Shown: positions 1 through 5,602, counted from the first letter of the stretch. The stretch is 9,205 nucleotides of DNA from Deltaproteobacteria bacterium (GCA_016934135.1 JAFGTK010000234.1:1-9205); one strand, 5' to 3'. Program-made: numbers and translations. Notes: generated from the letters alone by a model not told the origin.

Positions 1-413
1 GGAATCCTGGCGGTCGTATAAATCTTGCGCGCCCATTTCGTGCAATCTGCCAGAACCTGCATGGTCGGCATGTCCTGAAGAGGACCGGTCTCATTTTCAC
101 TTACCGGGGAAGCTCCACCGATATGAATTACGGGGTTGCCGGCATGCAGCGACTCGAGCATGGCGGTGACCGTATCGGATATGCCGGGTCCTGCCGTGGT
201 GAGCACAACGCCGGGCTTTCCGGTAACCTGGGCGTATGCATCAGCTGCATACGCTGCCGCGCACTCGTGCCTGAAATCGATGATGTTGATGCCTACTTCA
301 CGCAATCCATAAAAGATCGGCATGATATGGCCGCCGCACAGGGTGAAAACACACTCGACTCCTTCGTTCTTGAGCGCTTTTGCAAACAGAAGTCCACCAT
401 TTACCTTTGCCAT
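1..413 (-). CDS. Thiamine-diphosphate enzyme (acetolactate synthase / 2-hydroxyacyl-CoA lyase-like), N-terminal part, cut by window edge
   Basis: Translating the minus strand from the ATG at 413 gives 137 residues that run off the left edge. The start has a strong ribosome site (AGGAGG about 8 bases upstream). The peptide is the N-terminal PYR domain of a ThDP-dependent enzyme. It has a GGH loop at 27-29, the RHE motif with Glu50 (the family's glutamate that activates the ThDP aminopyrimidine), then AAAYAADAYAQVTGKPG and TTAGPG at 72-77. Enzymes of this superfamily (acetolactate synthase, oxalyl-CoA decarboxylase, 2-hydroxyacyl-CoA lyase, 2-oxoacid decarboxylases) usually have 530-600 residues, so about three quarters is missing and the substrate cannot be assigned. 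It is the last visible gene of the leftward cluster, 113 bases after the AOR stop. Its product may be an aldehyde passed to AOR, which is inference. The superfamily call is firm and the subfamily is not. Confidence 0.9.
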   Translation of the reverse strand, partial: MAKVNGGLLFAKALKNEGVECVFTLCGGHIMPIFYGLREVGINIIDFRHECAAAYAADAYAQVTGKPGVVLTTAGPGISDTVTAMLESLHAGNPVIHIGGASPVSENETGPLQDMPTMQVLADCTKWARKIYTTARI

Positions 414-452
414 TTTACTTCCTCCTATCGTCTGTTGTTTTTCTGCTTTCCA

Positions 453-491
453 GGGCATGACCGGTCCTTCTCAGGATCGGTGATCATGCCC
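453..491 (-). other. Intercistronic hairpin between AOR and ThDP-enzyme genes
   Basis: GGGCATGA at 453-460 is the exact reverse complement of TCATGCCC at 484-491. An inner pair, CCG/CGG with TCCT/AGGA, extends the stem around a TCTC loop, with one mismatch and a small bulge. It lies 36 bases after the AOR stop. No T-tract follows it in the direction of transcription, so it is not a standard intrinsic terminator. An mRNA-processing or stability element, or a partial attenuator, fits better. Confidence 0.5.
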
Positions 492-526
492 TTCAGAGCA
501 GGGTTAAGGCTCGTGCTATCAGCCGG

Positions 527-2383
527 CTAATCCTGGTACAGATCGCCGATCACGAAATCGAGCCCGAGTTCCTGAAGTTTCTTCCTTGACGGTCTGCCGT
601 CTGTCTCCCAGCCTCGCTCAATATAATATTCATTGAGCATGGTCCCCATATCCGGGATCTTCCCTTCCACCGGGCCCCCTTTTACCGAGGCCAGCACACG
701 GCCTGGCAGGTTGTCGTCAGCACTGGTAATGCCGCGGCGGTTGTTGAATGCCCGCTGCAGATTGAAGATACGTTCTCCAGCCTCGAGAACCTTTTTGCCG
801 TCCCAGGGCTCCCCGGTAGCAGCGGTCAGTGCCTCGCCCATATGGGTCACGGACAGGGCGAAGTTGGTGAACTGGCAGACGACCGCCGAATTCACCACGG
901 TGCTGATATCCTGGACGAGCTTGGTCATCTTGCCCTTGCCCCTTGTCTCGTGGGGCGGGATAGCAGCCATGAGCCCTCCCTCGGGGATTGGCTGGGCGTG
1001 CCATGACCCGATATGCCCGTGCAGATGGCATGCGCCGCGTGGTGACGTGGCATAGGTTACCCCGGTTTCGAAGAAGGCCCTGGGGTCGTGATACGGGAGT
1101 TCCATGCCCTTGACATGAACGGAGAACTCCTCCGCCCCCTTTCCCAGCTGCTGCGCCGCCTTACGGACACCCTGGCCCAGCACATCGCCGAGGCCTTCCC
1201 TGTTTCCGATCTTTTCGATCATGGCGAGGATTGCCTTCTCATTGCCCCAGGTCAGGTCGATGCCTTCTGTATCCTCTGCGGTGATGATCCCCTTCTCATA
1301 GGCCTCCATTGCAAAGGCAATGGCCGAACCCACCGAGATGGTGTCCATGCCGTACTCGTTGCACAGGACATTCGCGGCAACTATGGACTCCAGGTCGTCG
1401 TTCAGGCACATGGACCCGAAAGATGCCAGGGTTTCGTATTCCGGACCTTCCCCAGCCATTTTGTACTCGCCTTCTTTGATCTCGACGTGCCTGGCACAGT
1501 GAATCGGACAGGCATGGCACGGATTTGGGTGCTTCACCAGGATGGTCTGGGCCATGGCCGGTCCGCTGATCTTCATGTACCCGTCCCAGTCGCCGATCTG
1601 CCAGTTCTTTGCAGGGACATCCCCGGATTCGTGCTGCCTGGCCAGCACGACGCTCGTACCGTACGCAGGCAGGCCTTGCCCGGTGGCCGGATGGGCCTGG
1701 AGTTTCTTTATGGATTCCTTGATGATGGCCTTCCATTCTTCCGGCTCTGCGACCTCGAAGTCCCTGTCTCCGTAGACGACGATTGCCTTGAGCTTCTTGG
1801 ATCCCATGACGGCTCCGGCGCCGCCTCTACCCACTGTGCGTCTCTTGTTGTTCATGACATTGGCCATGGGGAGCAGGTGCTCACCCGCAGGTCCGATCAT
1901 GGAGATGCTCGCCCTGTTGTTGCCGCACTGTGCAAAGACAGCCTCCATGGCCGGGGCGATCTTCATGCCCCAGATCTTCGATGCATCCCTGAGTTCCACT
2001 TCACCGTTGTATATAGAAAGGTAGACAGGCTCTTTTGAGACGCCTTCCATGATTATGGCGTCATAACCGGCCTTCTTGAGATGGTAGGCAAGCTTGCCCG
2101 AGGACGAGGCATCGAGCCAGATCCCGGTCAAAGGTGACAGGCATGACAGGTTGAATCTGCCCGAGGTGGGATATGCCCCGCCATTGAGCGGACCCACGGA
2201 TATGCAGATCTTGTTGTCCGGACCCAGCGGATCTGCGTCTGATGGTATCTCATCGTAGAGATACCGCGTGGCCAGCCCGGAGCCGCCGATATAATCCTTG
2301 AGATATTCCTCCGGAATTGACTCTTTCGTGATCTTCCCGGTTGTCAGGTCAACCCTCAACAATACCCTGGTGTATCCTTTCAT
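527..2383 (-). CDS. Aldehyde:ferredoxin oxidoreductase (AOR) family tungstoenzyme
   Basis: This 618-residue protein is full length for the AOR family, which oxidises aldehydes to carboxylates with a tungsten bis-pterin cofactor and one [4Fe-4S] cluster, passing electrons to ferredoxin in the cytoplasm. The N-terminal domain opens with VLLRVDLTTGKI and has GGSGLATRYLYDE near 33-45. The pterin-binding stretch GRGGAGAVMGSKKLKAI lies near 185-201. Three cluster cysteines form CxxCxxxC (C289, C292, C296), and C503 in SAVVCQFTNF is the likely fourth. DPRAFFETG-TYATSPRGACHLHGH is typical of the C-terminal domains. The start at 2383 was chosen over an in-frame ATG at 2407 because AGGAGG lies 8 bases upstream of it and the upstream ATG has none. 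A sigma-54-like promoter lies about 80 bases upstream. The substrate class (AOR, FOR, GAPOR, BamB-like and others) cannot be told from the sequence alone. Confidence 0.95.
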   Translation of the reverse strand: MKGYTRVLLRVDLTTGKITKESIPEEYLKDYIGGSGLATRYLYDEIPSDADPLGPDNKICISVGPLNGGAYPTSGRFNLSCLSPLTGIWLDASSSGKLAYHLKKAGYDAIIMEGVSKEPVYLSIYNGEVELRDASKIWGMKIAPAMEAVFAQCGNNRASISMIGPAGEHLLPMANVMNNKRRTVGRGGAGAVMGSKKLKAIVVYGDRDFEVAEPEEWKAIIKESIKKLQAHPATGQGLPAYGTSVVLARQHESGDVPAKNWQIGDWDGYMKISGPAMAQTILVKHPNPCHACPIHCARHVEIKEGEYKMAGEGPEYETLASFGSMCLNDDLESIVAANVLCNEYGMDTISVGSAIAFAMEAYEKGIITAEDTEGIDLTWGNEKAILAMIEKIGNREGLGDVLGQGVRKAAQQLGKGAEEFSVHVKGMELPYHDPRAFFETGVTYATSPRGACHLHGHIGSWHAQPIPEGGLMAAIPPHETRGKGKMTKLVQDISTVVNSAVVCQFTNFALSVTHMGEALTAATGEPWDGKKVLEAGERIFNLQRAFNNRRGITSADDNLPGRVLASVKGGPVEGKIPDMGTMLNEYYIERGWETDGRPSRKKLQELGLDFVIGDLYQD

Positions 2384-2415
2384 CTGGTTAGCCTCCTGTC
2401 TGTGCATTCTGTGAT

Positions 2416-2431
2416 GAGAATCTGTATTCTC
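2416..2431 (-). promoter_or_regulatory. Perfect dyad in AOR 5' leader
   Basis: GAGAAT and ATTCTC form a perfect 6-bp inverted repeat around CTGT. It sits between the predicted sigma-54 start point (about 2453) and the AOR start codon (2383), so it would form a small hairpin in the mRNA leader or serve as a dimer-binding site. A short dyad like this can arise by chance. Confidence 0.3.
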
Positions 2432-2461
2432 TTGCTCCTTCCTAAAGGTCTTGTATACCGA

Positions 2462-2479
2462 TCAGCAAGATGCATGCCC
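2462..2479 (-). promoter_or_regulatory. Sigma-54 (-24/-12) promoter upstream of AOR
   Basis: The minus strand reads GGGCATGCATCTTGCTGA. Aligned to the sigma-54 consensus TGGCACG-N4-TTGCW it gives GGGCATG-CATC-TTGCT, with the invariant GG and GC correctly spaced (GG at 2478-2477, GC at 2466-2465). Transcription would start near 2453, about 70 bases before the AOR start codon. The same 18 bases occur exactly at 4036-4053 before the first gene of the cluster, which makes chance unlikely. Such promoters need an AAA+ enhancer-binding activator, and none is encoded in this window. Confidence 0.7.
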
Positions 2480-2483
2480 ACTC

Positions 2484-2814
2484 AGAATGCGTTCTAATAC
2501 CTCGTTATTTAATCTCTATTTATCTTTCAGCTGTTCCCGTCTGTTCATGTTGTCGATTTGCCCCCCACCATCTGTCTTCATTTCGTCAGCTCACATATCC
2601 TTTTGGGAATTACCTGTACCCGGCTGCATGGACTCCGATTACCGGGGTCACCGGGACCAATCGACATGCTCAGGCATCTTGATCAAAAAAGGTACTGCTT
2701 GAGATATTGCGGAGGTTCTTCCTGCAGGATGACAAGGGATCGATGCCGTCATAATCATGGTTCTGGGTTGATGCCCTGATTGCCGCCAGCGCTTCTCGGA
2801 TTCGATCAAGGCTT
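2484..2814 (-). other. Non-coding gap upstream of AOR promoter with candidate activator sites
   Basis: No credible gene was found here. Two dyads are visible. AGAATGCGTTCT at 2484-2495, next to the -24 element, has four perfect outer pairs per arm. CGATT-N18-AATCG at 2636-2663 encloses GGTC-N5-GACC. The second lies about 170-200 bases upstream of the promoter, a plausible place for a sigma-54 activator to bind. Neither dyad is repeated before the other promoter, so the assignment is tentative. Confidence 0.3.
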
Positions 2815-2845
2815 GCGGCCGGCGGCTATTGTAACCGCCGGCCGC
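2815..2845 (-). terminator. Strong G+C hairpin after the ThiN-like gene (attenuator or partial terminator)
   Basis: GCGGCCGGCGG at 2815-2825 pairs perfectly with CCGCCGGCCGC at 2835-2845 around a 9-base loop. It begins 26 bases after the stop of the ThiN-like gene. An 11-bp, nearly all-G+C stem is very stable. In the direction of transcription it is followed by GCAAGCC and not by a T-tract, so it is not a canonical intrinsic terminator. It could protect the upstream mRNA's 3' end or reduce read-through into AOR, which has its own promoter. Confidence 0.5.
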
Positions 2846-2871
2846 GTGAGAGAGTATATGGTACTTCGGTG

Positions 2872-3411
2872 TTATTTTTCAGCAGCGTACAGGTCTGCTG
2901 TTCTGATAACGGTTTCAGCCACCCTCACTGCCTCTGTGTCCGTGATGATTATTGCGCCTTCTCTGGCAAATCCGCCTTCGGTATAAAAGACATCTGCCAA
3001 TACACCATCACGCATAGTGTTCTTCAGGACGGCATCGAGCGCAGCGCCCTTTTCAATGTCCATTCTTACAATTGAGATCCCGAGATCTTCGATGATTTTC
3101 ACAATCTTCGGATCATATTTTATTTCCATCGTTGCCCGGACAGAATGCCTGATCTTCCTCACGGCAAGGAGGATCAGGGCCGTGTACCTCGATGCTCCCC
3201 ACGCCGGATATGCCGGTGCGGTTATGGTTCCAAACACCTCGGTCAGTCTCCCCGGTATCCCGGCAACATCCTGGGTTGTTTCCGCATCCTCACATGCCAT
3301 CACCGGGTTGCTCCGTATCTCCGGCAGAAGCATGTACGCCGTCTTTGACTCCCGCAGCATGGTTACCGCTGCAACCAGCTGCCCAAGCACATAATATCGG
3401 TCCGTATTCAT
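2872..3411 (-). CDS. Stand-alone ThiN-like (thiamine-phosphate synthase-like) domain protein, catalytic residues apparently replaced
   Basis: The 179-residue protein matches, from memory, the layout of the ThiN domain found at the C-terminus of archaeal ThiD-ThiN proteins: LLPEIRSN at 28-35 (usual LIPEVxSN), DVAGIPGR at 48-55, GASRY at 72-76 (usual GASRH), MEIKY at 95-99 (usual MNIRY) and ADVFYTEGGFAREG at 139-152 (usual PDVIYDxGxxGKEP). ThiN makes thiamine phosphate. Here the conserved His of GASRH is Tyr76, Asn of MNIRY is Glu and the KEP segment is altered. Arg55 is kept, 21 residues before Tyr76. This resembles ligand-binding, non-catalytic ThiN domains such as those of ThiR regulators, but no helix-turn-helix is attached. 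I prefer the ATG at 3411 (GGGAG 5 bases upstream) to the one at 3423. The frame stays open upstream without a good start. Neighbouring a ThDP-enzyme gene, a thiamine-phosphate-sensing role is plausible but inferred. Confidence 0.75.
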   Translation of the reverse strand: MNTDRYYVLGQLVAAVTMLRESKTAYMLLPEIRSNPVMACEDAETTQDVAGIPGRLTEVFGTITAPAYPAWGASRYTALILLAVRKIRHSVRATMEIKYDPKIVKIIEDLGISIVRMDIEKGAALDAVLKNTMRDGVLADVFYTEGGFAREGAIIITDTEAVRVAETVIRTADLYAAEK

Positions 3412-3475
3412 CACTTCTCCCATCTTCTCGAGTAGAGCAACGACTGCCTGTTTACGTTTCAGAGGCTGCAGGTCC

Positions 3476-3994
3476 TTATTCGCCGGCGGCTTCAGCTGCC
3501 GGGGCTTTCATCAGCACCTTCATCACGCCCTTGATCGTGTACAGGACACCGAACAGGAAGAACGGCCCGGCTAAGATCAGTGTTGCGAGCCAATGCACGG
3601 TAAGCTGCTCGTGGAAGATGAGCGCAATGGTAAAATAGGCGAAATTATAGTCATTGAACGCAATGTGCAACACATCACCCAGCGCAACGATGAGAAATAC
3701 CATGACGCCCACCATCACATAGATCGCCGGCTTCAGGCCAATCGTCGGTGCAAGGTATTTCACACAGATCGGCAGTGCCGCCGCCATGAGGAGCCCTACT
3801 GCCGCACCCACGAAGATGTTCGGGATGTTTTTCGTATCGGCGTGACCCAAAAAGAAGAAAAGAACCACCAGTGCCGCCGGCCATACCTGATGAATCTTGA
3901 ACAGACCGAGCAGCTCGATCGTGACGAGGATCCATACTGCCACCGATCCGGCTGCCACCAGCTTCAACATGCTTATTCCTTTTTTTTCTGCCAT
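3476..3994 (-). CDS. Small polytopic membrane protein (possible DUF1097-like)
   Basis: This is a 172-residue very hydrophobic protein with about five to six membrane segments, roughly 9-31, 36-50, 57-78, 88-110, 114-128 and 131-152. The N-terminus is short and basic (MAEKKG) and the tail is Ala-rich (APAAEAAGE). The pattern of a Trp-Pro entry into the second segment, followed by a Gly/Asn-Pro turn and a Gly-rich third segment, faintly recalls the DUF1097 / YcdZ inner-membrane family. I do not claim a firm match. The start at 3994 was chosen for its AGGAGG 9 bases upstream; the in-frame ATG at 4042 overlaps the predicted promoter. It is the first gene after the sigma-54 promoter at 4036-4053 and is followed after about 64 bases by the ThiN-like gene, so the two are probably cotranscribed. 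It might move a substrate or thiamine compound, but nothing in the sequence shows this. Confidence 0.75.
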   Translation of the reverse strand: MAEKKGISMLKLVAAGSVAVWILVTIELLGLFKIHQVWPAALVVLFFFLGHADTKNIPNIFVGAAVGLLMAAALPICVKYLAPTIGLKPAIYVMVGVMVFLIVALGDVLHIAFNDYNFAYFTIALIFHEQLTVHWLATLILAGPFFLFGVLYTIKGVMKVLMKAPAAEAAGE

Positions 3995-4035
3995 TACTGT
4001 TTTCCTCCTGTTGTACTTCGTTATAATGGGACTAT

Positions 4036-4053
4036 TCAGCAAGATGCATGCCC
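4036..4053 (-). promoter_or_regulatory. Sigma-54 (-24/-12) promoter of the membrane-protein / ThiN-like genes
   Basis: The minus strand carries GGGCATGCATCTTGCTGA, identical over 18 bases to the site before AOR. It fits TGGCACG-N4-TTGCW at 4053-4038, with the GC pair at 4040-4039. Transcription would start near 4027, about 33 bases before the start codon at 3994. Flanking bases differ from the AOR copy, so the identity is confined to the promoter word. A short dyad TTTGT-GA-ACAAA at 4163-4174 lies about 125-135 bases upstream, the usual distance for an activator site, but its significance is unproven. Confidence 0.7.
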
Positions 4054-4358
4054 GTAGCTGTGTTTCTACATTTGATTAATTTTGTTGACTTATTTTAATG
4101 TACCGTTTAAGGAACGAGGTCTCCTGTCGGAATAAAGACTGATCGTGTCATCGGGTCAACAGTTTGTGAACAAAGGAAGATGGGCGGGGTAAGAGGGAAT
4201 GTTGGAATATGGACTGCGTGTGTCCGTGGGGAAAAAGAAGGCGCCGGGGACCGGGAAAACTGAAGACAGAATAAAACCAGGGTCCAGGGTACAAGGCGTG
4301 AGGTTTAAGGAAAAAAATGAATAATATAAGGTATGCGGGAAAGAATGGTACATTTCGA

Positions 4359-4412
4359 ATTTCTGATTGCGGATTTAATAAATATTTCAGGTGGGTTCGA
4401 GATTCCTGGCGC
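4359..4412 (+). repeat. Direct repeat, left copy (54 bp)
   Basis: This segment matches 5662-5715 in the same orientation at 52 of 54 positions by eye. It contains GATTGCGGATTTAATA at the left and GGGTTCGAGATTCCTGGCGC at the right. The two copies bracket the nucleotidyltransferase module. Confidence 0.85.
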
Positions 4413-4439
4413 TGGGCACTGGGCGCTAGACACTAGGAA

Positions 4440-4486
4440 AGATAAAGAAAAAAGTTGTAGGTCAGACCTTGTCCCGCTTCAGCGGA
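4440..4486 (-). terminator. Possible weak terminator downstream of the nucleotidyltransferase gene
   Basis: On the minus strand the order is a CCGC-TGAA-GCGG stem (around 4473-4484), then AGGT-CTG-ACCT (4456-4466), then the T-rich stretch CTTTTTTCTTT at about 4442-4452. The stems are short, so this is only a candidate for ending transcription about 70-100 bases after the stop at 4547. Confidence 0.3.
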
Positions 4487-4530
4487 AAGTTTCCTGATGC
4501 AAAGCTGATCTCACAAAACACCCAGAGGTT

Positions 4531-4544
4531 TTTCCACTACAATA
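4531..4544 (+). repeat. 14-bp inverted repeat, left copy
   Basis: TTTCCACTACAATA on the plus strand is the exact reverse complement of 5581-5594. The following bases are also alike (an AT-rich TATATA run on both sides). The left copy ends 2 bases from the stop codon of the nucleotidyltransferase gene, and the right copy lies 13 bases upstream of the partner gene's start. The pair tightly frames the two-gene module. Confidence 0.8.
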
Positions 4545-4546
4545 GA

Positions 4547-5221
4547 TTATATATCATACTCATGTAGTGGATATTCGATAGCTTCACTGGAGATGTGAAT
4601 GCAACGCCTTGTATCCTTGCTCATTTTCTGAGATTTGATAACACGACCCAACTGATCATGATTAATAATATCTTTGAGAATCGTGCACTGATCAAGATCT
4701 TTGGCCTGTTTAGCGTCGTTTCTTCTCTTCTGGGCAATAATAAGTTTATGAAGAAAGAATGCCTCTGGAATGGGAAACCGTATGAAAAAGTCATCCATCT
4801 CGGCTAATTCTGAAAACTCTATAAGGATGTTAATAAACGGAAGTGGTTGTGCTGTTATATTCCATTCCTTCACAACGACAATATTGCGCTCACGCCCTCC
4901 TTGCCGGTGAGCAACAAATTCAATCTCATAACCTCCCGCCGTGAATTTTTGCAAACCCTGTGCAGAAATGAAGTCGGAAAAACCAATATCTGAAATCATT
5001 TTTTCAAGGTCGGCTTTATTATCGTTCCGTTGGTGAGCAATGTGAACAGCAAAATCTACATCCAGTGTCTTTAGTACATACTTAACATTATACAGTTCCT
5101 GGTAAATGGACATTACCCAACTCCCCACAAGAAGGGATCGATCGAAAAAACCGGAAATGCTTAAAGTTCTCAGGAGACCATAAATATCAGGAGGAAAGAC
5201 GATGTTTTGAAGTCTTTTAAT
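4547..5221 (-). CDS. Nucleotidyltransferase-fold protein (NTP_transf_8-like), probable ATT start
   Basis: The 224-residue protein shows the DNA polymerase beta-type nucleotidyltransferase signature: GSW (Gly33-Ser34), D54-V-D56 and a third acidic residue in YEIEF (Glu101), followed by the segment PIPEAFFLHKLIIAQKRR near 148-165. The first ATG/GTG in frame (GTG at 5128) would begin the protein at the GS loop itself and lose the preceding helix. The frame continues upstream as IKRLQNIVFPPDIYGLLRTL. A strong AAGGGAG lies 6 bases before an ATT codon at 5221, and no ATG, GTG or TTG exists in the extension. That ATT overlaps the TAA stop of the upstream gene (ATTAA), implying translational coupling. 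The protein could be a toxin or antitoxin of the minimal-nucleotidyltransferase type, but the target is unknown. If ATT is not used, the shorter 193-residue form from 5128 is the fallback. Confidence 0.75.
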   Translation of the reverse strand: MKRLQNIVFPPDIYGLLRTLSISGFFDRSLLVGSWVMSIYQELYNVKYVLKTLDVDFAVHIAHQRNDNKADLEKMISDIGFSDFISAQGLQKFTAGGYEIEFVAHRQGGRERNIVVVKEWNITAQPLPFINILIEFSELAEMDDFFIRFPIPEAFFLHKLIIAQKRRNDAKQAKDLDQCTILKDIINHDQLGRVIKSQKMSKDTRRCIHISSEAIEYPLHEYDI

Positions 5222-5567
5222 GACGATCTCCCTTTAACTTAGGAATCTTGAGGAGTCGTTCCAGATACTTCATACGTTTCTTATATGCTTTTATTTCCTT
5301 GTTATATTTGTCCCGTTGTTCGATTTGACTGCGCAGCTCCGGCAGGTCTTCCTCCGAGACATGCCTGTTTACTACTCTTCCCTCTTCACGCGACACAATA
5401 TAGTGGTATAAATACTCTTTGCCCATATACTTCTTTTTTCTCTTATTAAGAGATCCCTTTGGATATTGAGCCACTTTTTCAAGAAGAGAATTAAGCACCT
5501 CATGACAGCGCTGGTATTCTTCCTCCAGCATACCTTGAACAACCACATCTTTTTCCGCTACTTTCAT
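5217..5567 (-). CDS. Small basic coiled-coil-like protein partnered with the nucleotidyltransferase
   Basis: This 116-residue protein is rich in Lys, Arg and Glu. Its N-terminal helix-like part (EEEYQRCHEVLNSLLEKV) is followed by a central motif KGSLNKRKKKYMGKEYLYHY and RVVNRHVSEEDLPELRSQIEQRD, then a C-terminal amphipathic helix (KEIKAYKKRMKYLERLL). I do not recognise a characterised family; the GSL..R..G..YLY..VV.R.V pattern faintly resembles DUF6788-type proteins. No enzyme motif is visible. No ribosome-binding site precedes the ATG, and the predicted promoter lies so close that the mRNA may be leaderless. Its stop codon overlaps the start of the nucleotidyltransferase gene, so the two are one operon. 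By position it could be an antitoxin, adaptor or nucleic-acid-binding partner. Confidence 0.8.
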   Translation of the reverse strand: MKVAEKDVVVQGMLEEEYQRCHEVLNSLLEKVAQYPKGSLNKRKKKYMGKEYLYHYIVSREEGRVVNRHVSEEDLPELRSQIEQRDKYNKEIKAYKKRMKYLERLLKIPKLKGDRH

Positions 5568-5573
5568 TTTATT

Positions 5574-5602
5574 TATATATTATTGTAGTGGAAATATGTC
5601 AA
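5574..5602 (-). promoter_or_regulatory. Sigma-70-type promoter of the nucleotidyltransferase module, possibly leaderless
   Basis: On the minus strand a perfect TTGACA (5602-5597) is followed after 17 bases by TATATA (5579-5574); TATAAA at 19 bases is an alternative. Only 6 bases separate TATATA from the ATG at 5567, so transcription would begin at or next to the start codon. The inverted repeat at 5581-5594 fills the spacer, so a protein bound there would block this promoter. Confidence 0.5.
5581..5594 (-). repeat. 14-bp inverted repeat, right copy
   Basis: The plus strand reads TATTGTAGTGGAAA, the exact reverse complement of 4531-4544. It lies between the -35 and -10 of the module promoter, so it could be an operator, or the end of a small mobile unit, or both. 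Confidence 0.8.

Larger units (their letters stand above)
4080..4530. other. Intergenic region with degenerate repeats, no gene
   Basis: I see no credible gene. The stretch 4275-4310 contains GGGTCCAGGGTACAAGGCG followed by GTGAGG, and 4405-4437 contains overlapping GCGCTGGGCACTGGGCGCT-type words. Both look like fragments of low-complexity intergenic repeats; a related GGCGCTGGGCGC word recurs near 6009. The left copy of a 54-bp direct repeat lies inside at 4359-4412. Confidence 0.6.

Noticed and set aside
1088..2038. Long open frame on the plus strand opposite AOR
   Set aside because: It is the antisense shadow of a strongly conserved AOR gene, with no ribosome site and no recognisable motif.
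2384..2407. Upstream ATG for AOR giving eight more residues
   Set aside because: No ribosome site precedes it, whereas AGGAGG is correctly placed before the ATG at 2383, and AOR proteins start at this point.
4156..4353. Minus-strand 65-codon frame
   Set aside because: It reads through degenerate intergenic repeats, has low-complexity Phe/Pro/Ser composition and no ribosome site.
4405..4437. GCGCTGGG-type tandem words considered as a CRISPR or attC-like array
   Set aside because: The words are short, irregular and overlapping, with no spacers of constant length and no R''/R' core pair.
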